Shown here: positions 17,309-25,849 of the stretch, piece by piece | Layout: each line of letters begins with the position of its first letter | Position numbering within the stretch: position 1 is the stretch's first letter | Assembly: GCF_003946045.1 (NCBI RefSeq) | Contig: NZ_RHNW01000020.1 | Coordinates: forward strand, 1-42,640 | DNA: 42,640 nt | Reading direction: 5' to 3' | From: Levilactobacillus mulengensis | GTDB lineage: Bacteria > Bacillota > Bacilli > Lactobacillales > Lactobacillaceae | Notes under the pieces: generated by a model | Told to the model about the DNA's origin: nothing | The model's input: only the letters and a program-made list of their open reading frames with translations | Databases searched by the model: none | Program-made: the position numbers and the translations under genes

Positions 17309-18550
17309 TTACTTACCAGGTGTGGTTGCAGAACCTGCTGCAAAGTTCGCTGGTTGGTCAGCAATCGCCGCAAATGAACCAGCAACAAAAGCTTCGGTAT
17401 CCGTTGGTTCCACATCAAGCCGATCAATCACGCGAACCTTGGTTTGGTCTTTTTCGAAGGCGCCACCGCCAATATTGGTAGTCAATAAGGAAGTGCTTTC
17501 TCGGTCAAACAAAGTTACCGCTTGCGACAAATCACCATAGTAAAGTGGATAAGCTGGTGCTGATGCAGTCCCGACATTAGGCAACCACTTGTCAGCTACC
17601 TCTACAACCCGCTTGCCGCGGATTAAATACTGATCAGGTTGTGTTGGATCGGGTTGCAATAAGTAACGCCCCATAGCATCCTTAACCTCGGAAAGCACAT
17701 TGAAACCCGACGTATTTGTCATTAAGAACGACGTAGACTTAATGGCAGGATCAACGGCAGTATTAATCATCGTAATAATGTCATCGAACTTGGACAAGTT
17801 GGGCTTTTTAGGTGCGTTGTTCATCGCCGCAATGATTTTAGCATTGCGAGTAACAACAACCTTCTTAGCAATCCATTGAGACAGCCAGGCCAAAATGTTG
17901 TCAGCTGTATCCTTTAATAACGAATTAGTGGCAGTAGTAATGCCAGCATACCGATGGATCGTATATTTGACAGTGGATAGCTTAGGATCATCATTATCAC
18001 CAATGGTGGCTGTTTCATCGTCTAAATCAGCCAACGGGGTAATATCGGTCCACTTTTCGTAAACTCGTGATCCGGTTTGTGTCGTAACAGCTTCCCGATT
18101 AACATACTGTTGTAATGAATCGAACTGGCGAACCAGTGTATTAATTGCTGTTTGAATATCTTGAGGAATAGTCAAACCAATTGCGTTGCCAGATTCGTCG
18201 GTAGAAGAAGTTACCAAGTTCATAACTTTCGGGTCGCCTTTAATCATACCTTTGAAGTTCTTGATGAACTTAGCTTTAATGTCTTTTTCATTATCATCAA
18301 GTGGGGTCTTATTCTTATCATCCATATTGGCAATTTCTTGCGCCTTACGTTCTTCTTCCAGCTGTGTGTGTAAAGCGTCACGACGAGCAACCGCGTTATC
18401 CCGTTCTGCAGTCATGTTTTTGAATTCTTCTTGGTTAAATTTATCATCTAAAACGGCAGCATTAAGCTTGCCATTTAGATCTGATACCTTTTGCCCTTGG
18501 GCAATCCAGGCATCATGTAACTGATTGATGTTTTTGTTTTTTACGAACAT
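17309..18550 (-). CDS. Major capsid protein, HK97 fold
   Basis: A 413-residue HK97-type capsid protein. Residues 1-95 form a charged coiled coil (ERDNAVARRDALHTQLEEER), the scaffold-like delta domain removed at maturation. The mature shell domain follows (LTIPQDIQTAINTLVRQFDS, KWTDITPLADLDDETA, YAGITTATNSLLKDTADNI, SFLMTNTSGFNVLSEVKDA, YPLYYGDLSQAVTLFDRES). It lies directly after the ClpP-type protease, overlapping its stop as TAATG; RBS AAAGGAGAACAAC. Confidence 0.95.
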   Translation of the reverse strand: MFVKNKNINQLHDAWIAQGQKVSDLNGKLNAAVLDDKFNQEEFKNMTAERDNAVARRDALHTQLEEERKAQEIANMDDKNKTPLDDNEKDIKAKFIKNFKGMIKGDPKVMNLVTSSTDESGNAIGLTIPQDIQTAINTLVRQFDSLQQYVNREAVTTQTGSRVYEKWTDITPLADLDDETATIGDNDDPKLSTVKYTIHRYAGITTATNSLLKDTADNILAWLSQWIAKKVVVTRNAKIIAAMNNAPKKPNLSKFDDIITMINTAVDPAIKSTSFLMTNTSGFNVLSEVKDAMGRYLLQPDPTQPDQYLIRGKRVVEVADKWLPNVGTASAPAYPLYYGDLSQAVTLFDRESTSLLTTNIGGGAFEKDQTKVRVIDRLDVEPTDTEAFVAGSFAAIADQPANFAAGSATTPGK

Positions 18551-19254
18551 TAGTTGTTCTCCTTTTTGTTTTTACCCATCAAAATAGCCAACTTGCTTTG
18601 CATTAGTGCATTAGCAGGTTGGCTTTCTTTAGGTTGTGTAGGTTTAGGTTGTGACTTGGAAATCAGGTTCATAAATTTGTTGATTGCCGATTTGGAAGGA
18701 ATCTCTGAAACTGAGTTGGTAAATTGAGGTTGTTTATCATCGACAAACATAATCTCGTCAGCAAAGCCTTTATCCACTGCATCTTGTGCCGTCATCCAAG
18801 TTTCGTTTGCCATTAATTGCAACACATCATCTGCGGCCATGCCAGTCTTAGCAACATACGCTGAAACAATGGACTGATCAATGCTATCTAGCACATTCGA
18901 TTCATGCGACAGGTCATCCGCGTTGCCTTGAATTCCTGACCATGCCTTATGGATCATAATCTGAGCCGTTGGTGATATGGAGACTTTGTCCCCAGCCATA
19001 GCGATCACGCTCGCAGCGCTGGCAGCTAATCCTTGCACATTAACAGTGACATTTCCCTGATAATTTTTTAACATCGTGTAAATTTCACTAGCAGCGAACA
19101 CATCGCCACCGTTAGACGCAATGTCAACTTCTACATCGTCATTAGGCCCCGCGCTATCTAGCACATCAGACACGCCGGCTGGTGATACCGCTGGCATACC
19201 GAAAAATTGATAGAATGCTGCCGTCTCATTATCGACCACGTCACCTTTAATCAT
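18550..19254 (-). CDS. Prohead protease, ClpP type
   Basis: A 234-residue ClpP-like serine protease that matures the capsid. The fold landmarks are visible: VEVDIASNGGDVFAASEIY, the nucleophile region GLAASAASVIAMAGD (about Ser79), and IMIHKAWSGIQGNADDL with the catalytic His (about 102). Residues 190-234 are a Lys/Pro/Gln-rich tail. The ATG at 19254 overlaps the end of the portal gene (ATGATTAA), suggesting coupling; a GTG at 19275 would add seven residues but sits directly on the RBS-like purines. Confidence 0.88.
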   Translation of the reverse strand: MIKGDVVDNETAAFYQFFGMPAVSPAGVSDVLDSAGPNDDVEVDIASNGGDVFAASEIYTMLKNYQGNVTVNVQGLAASAASVIAMAGDKVSISPTAQIMIHKAWSGIQGNADDLSHESNVLDSIDQSIVSAYVAKTGMAADDVLQLMANETWMTAQDAVDKGFADEIMFVDDKQPQFTNSVSEIPSKSAINKFMNLISKSQPKPTQPKESQPANALMQSKLAILMGKNKKENN

Positions 19255-20428
19255 TACCTTCTTCGTTATTTCCACCTCCTTCCGCTGACTGGGTCACAAC
19301 TTGTTGCGTTGCCGGATTTTTAGCTTCTGGCATATCTGCAGGGAAGTATCCCAATTGTTGCAGTACCCATGTCGCTTGGTTGTTATCAATTGTGCCGTCC
19401 TTAGCTAATCCAGATAGTGTCGTAGCAAAGGCATCGCCTAATGGATCAATTGCCGGCCGTAAATTGGCGGTGATAGTCGCGTTCAACTTGTTGTCTAGCT
19501 CCGATATAATACATTGCATATAACGGTTTAGCGCGTTGGCGTACATGCCTTTAATCTGGTCAATGCTACTTTGCTGATCGCCTTGACCGTTTAAATAACT
19601 ATCCGGAATACCAAATACTTTGGCAATCTGCTTGCTGGTCCAATCAGTCTGACTTAGAAGCTTAGTTACATCAGCCTTCATCTCGAGTGGCTTATATTCT
19701 TCCAGCTCATCAATTACAACTGGGCCGCCATTTGACTTATTGACCTGCCTCATAAAGTTACGTGATCGACTAGCTTTCATTTTTTCACTCAACAGGCCGC
19801 CATGCTGAATAGATAGCACACCAGGCGCGCTTATCGAACGTGCTAAAGCAGCTAAGGTTAAGTCATTGGAAGCGTCCTTAATCTGTAGCTCACTAGTTAG
19901 TGCTTCTAAGGGACTGATACCCGTTTGCCCGCCATTAATACCAGTTAAACGAATATGAATCATGTCGCCCTGTGGTACGTATTGCCGTACACCCAATTGG
20001 GTTTCATCAAACGTTACGGTATAAGTTAGGCCGCTTCCATCTTCCAACAAGTACGTTTCAACTTGGCTCGGACGCAAGTATTCCCAACGCATATCTAAGC
20101 CATTTGGATTACGCCAACGGTACGCAAAACATTCGCCGCCTAGCAGTAGCTGGGCAAACATTGATTGCCAGAACGCATGACCATTGGCCGTGCTGCTGGG
20201 ATTGTTCAGAATTCCTTGTGCTCGTGGCATATTGGCACTAAGCTGTACCGTCGCTAAATCACCAGATAACTGGCTGACTACCGAATAAATATCGGAATTT
20301 TTTAACGCGTCCGTTGCACTGACATAATCACGTTGACCATTGGGGGTTAAGAAATTAACAATGTCGCTATCTTCAACGGGCACACTTTGCACTTGGTTCT
20401 TAATCTCAGGTGGTCTGAAAACTGGCAT
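19247..20428 (-). CDS. Portal protein, HK97 family
   Basis: A 393-residue portal, the dodecameric ring through which DNA enters the prohead. Family features: DALKNSDIYSVVSQLSGDLA, LLGGECFAYRWRNPNG, LRPSQVETYLLEDG, MIHIRLTGINGGQTGISPLE, the LTLAALARSISAPGVLSI stretch, TDWTSKQIAKVFGIPDSYLN and NRYMQCIISELDNKLNA. RBS AAAGGAGGTGATTAAAA. Length and position between terminase and protease are standard. Confidence 0.93.
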   Translation of the reverse strand: MPVFRPPEIKNQVQSVPVEDSDIVNFLTPNGQRDYVSATDALKNSDIYSVVSQLSGDLATVQLSANMPRAQGILNNPSSTANGHAFWQSMFAQLLLGGECFAYRWRNPNGLDMRWEYLRPSQVETYLLEDGSGLTYTVTFDETQLGVRQYVPQGDMIHIRLTGINGGQTGISPLEALTSELQIKDASNDLTLAALARSISAPGVLSIQHGGLLSEKMKASRSRNFMRQVNKSNGGPVVIDELEEYKPLEMKADVTKLLSQTDWTSKQIAKVFGIPDSYLNGQGDQQSSIDQIKGMYANALNRYMQCIISELDNKLNATITANLRPAIDPLGDAFATTLSGLAKDGTIDNNQATWVLQQLGYFPADMPEAKNPATQQVVTQSAEGGGNNEEGND

Positions 20429-20430
20429 TT

Positions 20431-20628
20431 TTAATCACCTCCTTTATTCTGGGACGTGCTAATCACTTCTGACAGCCAGCCAATTACAAACAGTGTCACC
20501 GCTACTGCCATGACACCCCAAGGCTTGCCAAATAAAAAGGCCCCGTAGTCTGCCACAATTAGGGCACTTACGAAGCATAAAAAGTCGAAATAGTGCCAAA
20601 TCATGGCAAAAAATCGTTTAAATATCAT
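20431..20628 (-). CDS. Small membrane protein, DUF1056-like
   Basis: A 65-residue protein with two predicted membrane segments (YFDFLCFVSALIVADYGAFL and GVMAVAVTLFVIGWLSEVI) and a polar tail. Short DUF1056 proteins of this kind are common between terminase and portal genes in lactobacillus and lactococcus phages; function unknown. The second ATG (20628) is preferred because AGGAGATGATATTG is correctly spaced; it overlaps the end of the terminase gene. Confidence 0.7.
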   Translation of the reverse strand: MIFKRFFAMIWHYFDFLCFVSALIVADYGAFLFGKPWGVMAVAVTLFVIGWLSEVISTSQNKGGD

Positions 20629-22132
20629 CAATATCATCTCCTAGCAATCCTGACTCCGGGTTATTAAACCATTCTAAGACCTGTTCCTTAGTCATACGTT
20701 CCACTTGCTTATCAGGATTGTTCACGTCTGAAAAGTCTTCAAAGTGATACATGGCTTGGAATAAGGCATCAATCAGCGCATCAACCACATCAATTTTTAG
20801 CGTGGCTTTTGCCTTATCAACCTGAATGCCAATCTTATCTTCATAGATTTCTGCATTCAGTAGCGCCTTTTCCATAATTCGATCATCAAGTCGGTCAACT
20901 GACCCTTCAACAAACACCTTTTGTAAAAACTTGGTTGGGTCTTTCAGTTCACTGGTTCGTTGACGAATAGCTTCTAGCGGCCAACCAGAATTAAGCTCTA
21001 GCTGTTTGATAGCCGGCGTAGCTCCCCAAGCATCATAACCAAAAAAGACCACCTCTAACCGGTGACGATCCACGAAGTTTAGCAGCCACTGATAGACTTG
21101 TTCGTCATTAATCAGTCCTTGCGGGTGACTACTGATAGTACAGAAACCTTTTTGAGCTAAATTACGATAATTGATGCCATCTTGTTTTTCTTTGGCTTCA
21201 ATCGAGCCGGCTTTCTGCCACGGAATAAAACTATGCTGGTAAATAAACCAGCGTGGCTTGCCTGTAGCATCCTGATAGGGGAACACAAATGCCAAAGCAG
21301 TATTATCGCTAAACATTGAGTAGTCAAATCCAATGTAGACTTGGCGATCATCGAAACTAAACGATGGCACAATGGATTTTTCAACGTCAGGTAATTTGAG
21401 GAAGCTGTCCACTGATTGTTCTAGCCAAAGGTTGAGGTTTTTATTCTGGAAGTCATTAATTGTGCCTGACAACGCGTCAGAATCACGCTTGTCTGTCAGC
21501 CCGTTCATTAAAACTTCATATTGGCTTGGTAAATCAAGCAAAGGATTACTTTTTACCCAGGTTTCCGGCTTAAACGTCTCGTCTAAGCTGTCTTGGGCCC
21601 AAATCAGGCCTAAGTAAGTATCAGCATCACGTGAGTAATCCTGTTCCATCGCTTGCTGAATCATGCGTTCATCATCATGAAATGGAACTGTGGGATCAGG
21701 ATAAGCTGTTGAAATCTGAACGAACTGCTTATTACGCACCTTAACTTGACCCGAAACAATTTTAGAAATCTTCTGCCGTGTTTTTACTTCACCAATTTCA
21801 TCAAAAATAGCAGTTGTAAAGTGAAAACTATCGTACTGGCCCGCTTCATGGCTGATCGCACGTAGCTTGTTATTAGTCTTGCTCATTGTGACTTGATCGG
21901 CCTGTGAGGACAGCGTCCGTGTATCTAATCCACTATCTTGAATTAGTGTTTTAAATGGTTCAATCGTTGCAATCTTGGCTAGCATTGACTTAATGTAGCC
22001 CAGAATCTTGCTCGTTTGTTTGTAATTAATAGATGAGACTAGGTAATCTTGGTTAGATAGTCCCAGTGATTCAATTAAATAGCTATAAGCGGTGATAATT
22101 GCCATAAGATAAGTTTTGCCTTGGCCATTCAA
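20618..22132 (-). CDS. terL: Terminase large subunit, 3' frame (most of ATPase and nuclease)
   Basis: 504 codons of a Terminase_1-type large subunit: Walker A remainder (NGQGKTYLMAI), Walker B (TAIFDEIG), coupling motif region (VQISTAYPDP) and the RNase H-like nuclease (YIGFDYSMFSD, FFGYDAWGA, VVDALIDALFQAMYH). It has no ATG or RBS of its own at the 5' end; the first codon TTG overlaps the stop of the upstream frame. The upstream frame supplies the natural N-terminus, so the gene is split by a -1 frame change exactly at Walker A. Either a mutation, a recoding event or a base error. Confidence 0.88.
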   Translation of the reverse strand: MNGQGKTYLMAIITAYSYLIESLGLSNQDYLVSSINYKQTSKILGYIKSMLAKIATIEPFKTLIQDSGLDTRTLSSQADQVTMSKTNNKLRAISHEAGQYDSFHFTTAIFDEIGEVKTRQKISKIVSGQVKVRNKQFVQISTAYPDPTVPFHDDERMIQQAMEQDYSRDADTYLGLIWAQDSLDETFKPETWVKSNPLLDLPSQYEVLMNGLTDKRDSDALSGTINDFQNKNLNLWLEQSVDSFLKLPDVEKSIVPSFSFDDRQVYIGFDYSMFSDNTALAFVFPYQDATGKPRWFIYQHSFIPWQKAGSIEAKEKQDGINYRNLAQKGFCTISSHPQGLINDEQVYQWLLNFVDRHRLEVVFFGYDAWGATPAIKQLELNSGWPLEAIRQRTSELKDPTKFLQKVFVEGSVDRLDDRIMEKALLNAEIYEDKIGIQVDKAKATLKIDVVDALIDALFQAMYHFEDFSDVNNPDKQVERMTKEQVLEWFNNPESGLLGDDIDDI

Positions 22133-22524
22133 CCTCGCGCAACTGAAACAATAGCCCGTGAAAAACGCTTGCCACCGTCATCATTACGCCAGCCAATTAG
22201 CATAGCCATAATGAATTTCTGCCACATCATTAGCTTAGTTGGTTCGCCTGTGTCAACATTTGGGCAGATGGAAGCAAATTTAAGTACTTGATCCACTCGT
22301 TTTACCGAGTAAGCAAACGGAAATTCAACGCTACCTTGTCGTTGCAAGTCTCTAATGTGGCGAAAAGCCGCTAGCTTAATCAGATAGCCAGTAATCACCT
22401 TCTCATCCAGGGCTTCAAAAGCATATTTTGTGCCTGGATCAGTGTATTGCTGGCGAACTTCTGAACAATCTAACGCTTGATAAGCTCCAATAACATCATG
22501 GGTTTGGGTTAAATCAATGCGCAA
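22129..22524 (-). pseudogene. terL: Terminase large subunit, 5' frame (N-terminal fragment)
   Basis: 131 codons with a strong RBS (AAAGGAGGTGATTAAT) and a TTG start at 22524. It encodes the N-terminal adaptor region of the large terminase (YLIKLAAFRHIRDLQRQG, PTKLMMWQKFIMAMLIGWRN) and ends AIVSVARG followed by TGA. Joining it to the downstream frame gives VARG-L-NGQGKTYL, which restores a GxxxxGKT Walker A. No slippery heptamer is visible at the junction. If the frame change is real, packaging depends on recoding or the phage is defective. Confidence 0.75.
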
Positions 22525-22559
22525 ATTAATCACCTCCTTTAACAAGTAGTCTTTTTTTA

Positions 22560-23015
22560 CTATCCCAAAAATTCTTTCATACGATCACTAATACTTCGCT
22601 CGTCTTTATGGTCATCTAAGTTTAACTTGAGCAAATCACTACGTGACTTAGGAGATAGTCCCAATTCAGCGCCTAGTTTAGTCAGATTTTTAACCGCTGA
22701 ATCGTAAATTTGTGTCATAGGATTACGCTTGTATCCCACGAAGTCTCGACCAATTTTTTTACCGGTCTGATCTTGTAACGTTTTATAGATTGCTTGGACT
22801 TCACCGTTTTCCTGGATATGTTTATACGCATTGCGGTAAATCTCATATTGGGAAGCATATTGTTCCACAAGACCGCTATCAATGCGCTTAACTGGGGTAT
22901 TATCCTCTAAAAAAGGCACTAATCGACGCCAAACGACCTTAGCTTGCCGTCCTAAGTAAGCTGGCGGTGTGCGCGTTAATTGACCATTGTTGACGTCTTT
23001 ATCCGCTTTTTTCAT
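22560..23015 (-). CDS. terS: Terminase small subunit, P27 family
   Basis: A 151-residue protein with the P27-family layout: PPAYLGRQAKVVWRRLVPFL, a central helical region (QYASQYEIYRNAYKHIQENG), then KRNPMTQIYDSAVKNLTKLG and AELGLSPKSRSDL. It recognises the packaging site and recruits the large subunit. It starts after AAAGGAGGCAGAGAAA, directly beside the noncoding region that probably contains cos. Confidence 0.9.
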   Translation of the reverse strand: MKKADKDVNNGQLTRTPPAYLGRQAKVVWRRLVPFLEDNTPVKRIDSGLVEQYASQYEIYRNAYKHIQENGEVQAIYKTLQDQTGKKIGRDFVGYKRNPMTQIYDSAVKNLTKLGAELGLSPKSRSDLLKLNLDDHKDERSISDRMKEFLG

Positions 23016-23292
23016 TTTCTCTGCCTCCTTTCATTATTGGGTGACCCCCCCTACCTAAAATATTTCAAAAAACGTTTGTGTCACAAGATGAGGGTATTGT
23101 GTGCGCTCTTCTCGGCCGTTAATAAGGGGCGGGGGTGATTTTTATTTGTCTTTCGATACATTACACCTGATTGTTCTATTATCCCTTAGAACGAAAATTA
23201 CACGTGTTTAAATGGACAGTCAGATAATCAGGTGTGCTATCGGTAAACATAATTTTACAGTCCGAATACCCGGTAGACCGTTTCCACAATCA
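23016..23292. other. Noncoding packaging region, probable cos site
   Basis: About 280 bases without a gene between the HNH endonuclease and small terminase, the usual position of cos in HK97-like phages. It contains a run of seven C (23045-23051), a G-rich block AAGGGGCGGGGGTGAT (23123-23138) and a 10-bp inverted repeat (ACACCTGATT at 23163-23172; AATCAGGTGT at 23226-23235), which could be terminase binding sites. The cut position cannot be assigned from sequence alone. Confidence 0.55.
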
Positions 23293-23805
23293 TCACTCCT
23301 TATTCATCAATACATTAATGGCACTCACATCAGTAATCTCAGCAACTTGTCTTAACTCGTTGCCTTGGCTTGTGCCATAGTAACTTTGTTCCCAATCCGT
23401 CTTCATTCGGTGACACTTACCACATATGACAGCAAGGTTATCAACGTTTGCTTTGAGTGTTTGGTCGTACTCAATAGGAACAATATGATCAACTGTCTTG
23501 GCAGCCGTGATGATTCCTTGCACACGACAATACGCGCACAAGTAATGGTCACGTTCTAGGACTTGTTGCCTTAGATGTGACCATTGCCTTGTACGATAGA
23601 AGCTGTATTGCTGACGCTTAGTGTCATCACGATTACGTGTGACCGTGTTGTACTTGTGCGTGTAATGCTTATCGTGGCTACGTGCCCAACGTTCACGGCT
23701 TGCTAGGTACTCTGCTTCATGCTCGTAGTGTTCACTGCAATAGTGATCTGGTAGTTCCACCATCTGATGGCATCCTGGTTGCCGGCACCTACGTACTCTA
23801 GGCAT
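23293..23805 (-). CDS. HNH endonuclease (packaging-associated)
   Basis: A 170-residue HNH nuclease. An N-terminal zinc-type cluster (CRQPGCHQMV...YCSEHY) precedes the HNH core: LERDHYLCAYCRVQG, KTVDHIVPIEYDQT, NLAVICGKCHRMKTDWE, giving paired Cys and His residues and the HNH catalytic triad. In HK97-type phages an HNH protein encoded next to small terminase works with the terminase at cos. Start chosen at 23805, spaced from GAGGATGATGAAG; a TTG at 23820 would add five residues. Confidence 0.88.
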   Translation of the reverse strand: MPRVRRCRQPGCHQMVELPDHYCSEHYEHEAEYLASRERWARSHDKHYTHKYNTVTRNRDDTKRQQYSFYRTRQWSHLRQQVLERDHYLCAYCRVQGIITAAKTVDHIVPIEYDQTLKANVDNLAVICGKCHRMKTDWEQSYYGTSQGNELRQVAEITDVSAINVLMNKE

Positions 23806-23850
23806 CTTCATCATCCTCAAACATTGCTGTGACGTGTGTATGCTGGAGCC

Positions 23851-24750
23851 TTACCCCACGTACTCCAGCAACAATTCCTCCCGTCGTGTTCCAACGGCCG
23901 TCAGGCTGTGTTTTTTGCCCAAATTAAAAGCCACCTCGGTATGAGGTAGCTTCGTATATTCACTTATATAGATTTGCTTGGCTGGACACGCGGCAAGCCA
24001 AGCGTAGAAGGCGTCTGGATTCCACCCGCCATAGTTCACTCCGGTGTTAACGTAAGGCGGATCACAGTAGACAATGTCATCCGGTCGAATGATTAGATCG
24101 TGATAATCCAGCGTTGAATATTCCAGTTGTTGCAGTCGTTCCGTTGGTTCCAGTTGTTTCAGTCGTTCGAGTTGTTGTAGTTGCCCCAGTTGCTGGAGGA
24201 TGTCATAATGACCACTAATGTTCATTTCCTCACGCCGCCACTTGTGAAACATTTTATATTTCCCAGAAATGCTGGTTTCATTTTTTGAATACGAATAAAG
24301 GTCATCTAGTTTTGTGCCAGTATTCCCAAAAAAGAGTGCCCGCGTCCGTTGTAGCTTTTCTTTTTCGACTTTCTTTCCCCACAGATAGTCGCGCATGTTA
24401 TTACCAAACGACCACGCGATTAGAACTAGCGTTCGTTCAATGGAATCAGGCATGTTATCTCGCCAGTTGTAAAACGTTTCGCGATCCATATATACATACT
24501 TTATCAGATCAAAATGAGGGCTGTCTTCGATCAATGCTTTGAGCAAATTAACAACGGTTTTCCGTCGGTCATTGTAAATCACTTCGTCCCACTTACCGCT
24601 GTTACATGCGTGTAAACTAATACTCCCGCCACCACCAAACACGTCGATGAACCGTCCACCCGATGGCAATAGGTCAATGATCTGCTGCGCCTTTTGGCCT
24701 TTGTTGCCAACATACGGCAGGCCACACATCCACTTTTCTGAATTTTTCAA
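23851..24750 (-). CDS. DNA adenine methylase, D12 class (copy A)
   Basis: A 299-residue D12-type N6-adenine methyltransferase. SAM-binding motif I is RFIDVFGGGGSISLHA (residues 33-48); the catalytic DPPY motif is in DIVYCDPPYVNTG (about 230). Between them, where the target-recognition region should lie, is a Leu-Gln-rich stretch (LQQLGQLQQLERLKQLEP). It starts at a TTG with GAGGAAATCAAA upstream. It may protect phage DNA from restriction or alter regulation. It diverges from copy B mainly in the middle (residues 120-185), which could change specificity. Confidence 0.88.
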   Translation of the reverse strand: MKNSEKWMCGLPYVGNKGQKAQQIIDLLPSGGRFIDVFGGGGSISLHACNSGKWDEVIYNDRRKTVVNLLKALIEDSPHFDLIKYVYMDRETFYNWRDNMPDSIERTLVLIAWSFGNNMRDYLWGKKVEKEKLQRTRALFFGNTGTKLDDLYSYSKNETSISGKYKMFHKWRREEMNISGHYDILQQLGQLQQLERLKQLEPTERLQQLEYSTLDYHDLIIRPDDIVYCDPPYVNTGVNYGGWNPDAFYAWLAACPAKQIYISEYTKLPHTEVAFNLGKKHSLTAVGTRREELLLEYVG

Positions 24751-24792
24751 TTTGATTTCCTCGTTTTATCATCTTTCAACTGCAAACTAAAA

Positions 24793-24814
24793 GCGCCATG
24801 CTTCTTAGCATGAC
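24793..24814 (-). terminator. Hairpin upstream of methylase copy A
   Basis: On the minus strand CGTCATGCT-AAGA-AGCATGGCG forms a 9-bp stem followed by CTTTTAGTTT. It may attenuate transcription between the two methylase genes. A matching hairpin with one changed pair lies in copy B at about 25892-25913, inside the 53-residue gene. Confidence 0.45.
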
Positions 24815-24889
24815 GTTTGTCTTGTTTGATGGCCTTGTCAGCACGAGCGATCAGCTCCCGTAGGCCTGTGACGTGTGTATGCTGGAGCC

Positions 24890-25849
24890 TTACCCCACGT
24901 ACTTCAGCAACAATTCCTCCCGTCGTGTTCCAACGCCCGTCATACTGTGTTTCTTGCCCAAATTAAAAGCCACCTCGGTATGAGGTAGCTTCGTATATTC
25001 GCTTATATAGATTTGCTTTGCCGGACAGTTAGCAAGCCATGCGTAGAAGGCGTCTGGATTCCACCCGCCATAGTCCCTGCTGGTGTTAACGTAAGGTGGG
25101 TCACAGTAGACAATATCATCTGGTTGAATGATTAAGTCGTGATAATCAAGCGTTGAATATTCCAGTTGTTGCAGTTGTTGCAGTTGTTGCAGTTGTTGCA
25201 GTCGTTCCATTTGTTGCAGTTGTTGCAGTTGTTCCAATTGTTGCAGTTGTTGCAGTTGTTCCAATTGTTCCAGTTGTTTCATTAGTTCGATTTCGCTGGC
25301 GTGGCTACCACGCGCATTCATCACCTCACGCCGCCACTTGTGATATGCTGTGTATTTCTCAGCAATTGACTGCTTGCTCCTTGTGACGGTGAATAAATTG
25401 TCGTACTGTGTGCCAGTGTCACCATAAAACATCGCCCGTGTTGCCAACAACTTGTTGTCTTCAGTTTGGCCACGACCCCACATATAGAAGCGCATGATAT
25501 TACCAAACGACCATGCAATTAAAACAAGCGTTCGTTCGATGGAATCGGGCATGTTATCTCGCCAGTTGTTGAACGTTTCGCGGGTCATATAGACGTATTT
25601 ATTTAGGTCAAGGTGTGGCTCATCGGTGAGCAACGTTTTAAGTAGCCCAACCACGGTCTTGCGGCGGTCATTGTAAATCACTTCGTCCCACTTACCGCTG
25701 TTACATGCGTGTAAACTAATACTCCCACCACCACCAAACACGTCGATGAACCGTCCACCTGATGGCAATATGTCAATGATTTGCTGTGCCTTTTGGCCTT
25801 TGTTGCCAACGTACGGCAGGCCGCGCATCCACTTTTCTGAATTTTTCAA
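24890..25849 (-). CDS. DNA adenine methylase, D12 class (copy B)
   Basis: A 319-residue paralogue of the adjacent methylase, with the same motifs: FIDVFGGGGSISLHA and DIVYCDPPYVNTS (DPPY at 250-253). The Leu-Gln stretch is longer (residues 189-230), made of repeated QQL/EQL triplets encoded by a 9-base-like CAGTTGTTG pattern on the plus strand. The TTG start at 25849 overlaps the stop of the preceding 53-residue gene (ATTGA), implying coupling. Its middle region (residues 120-185) differs from copy A, so the two may recognise different sites. Confidence 0.88.
   Translation of the reverse strand: MKNSEKWMRGLPYVGNKGQKAQQIIDILPSGGRFIDVFGGGGSISLHACNSGKWDEVIYNDRRKTVVGLLKTLLTDEPHLDLNKYVYMTRETFNNWRDNMPDSIERTLVLIAWSFGNIMRFYMWGRGQTEDNKLLATRAMFYGDTGTQYDNLFTVTRSKQSIAEKYTAYHKWRREVMNARGSHASEIELMKQLEQLEQLQQLQQLEQLQQLQQMERLQQLQQLQQLQQLEYSTLDYHDLIIQPDDIVYCDPPYVNTSRDYGGWNPDAFYAWLANCPAKQIYISEYTKLPHTEVAFNLGKKHSMTGVGTRREELLLKYVG
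25160..25285 (-). repeat. In-frame Leu-Gln microsatellite in methylase copy B
   Basis: About 126 bases of near-perfect triplet/9-base repeats (plus strand CAGTTGTTG and variants with TTCCAA) encoding alternating QQL and EQL. Gains or losses of units keep the frame, so length can vary without killing the gene. The equivalent stretch in copy A (about 24121-24201) is shorter and more degenerate. Confidence 0.85.

Larger units (their letters stand above)
23827..24819. repeat. Tandem duplication, copy A (methylase unit)
   Basis: This stretch is repeated as copy B at 24866-25910. Both copies share the 3' flank (CTGTGACGTGTGTATGCTGG...), the methylase gene and the 5' flank (AAAAGCGCCATGCTTCT). The offset is 1039 bases at the left edge and 1099 at the right; the 60-base difference is the longer Leu-Gln repeat in copy B. 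Confidence 0.85.

Noticed and set aside
25160..25285. CRISPR-like repeat array
   Set aside because: Units are contiguous triplets in a coding frame with no spacers.
25153..25386. Open frame rich in Val/Ala on the plus strand
   Set aside because: It is the antisense of the Leu-Gln repeat in methylase copy B; the repeat keeps all frames open. No RBS.
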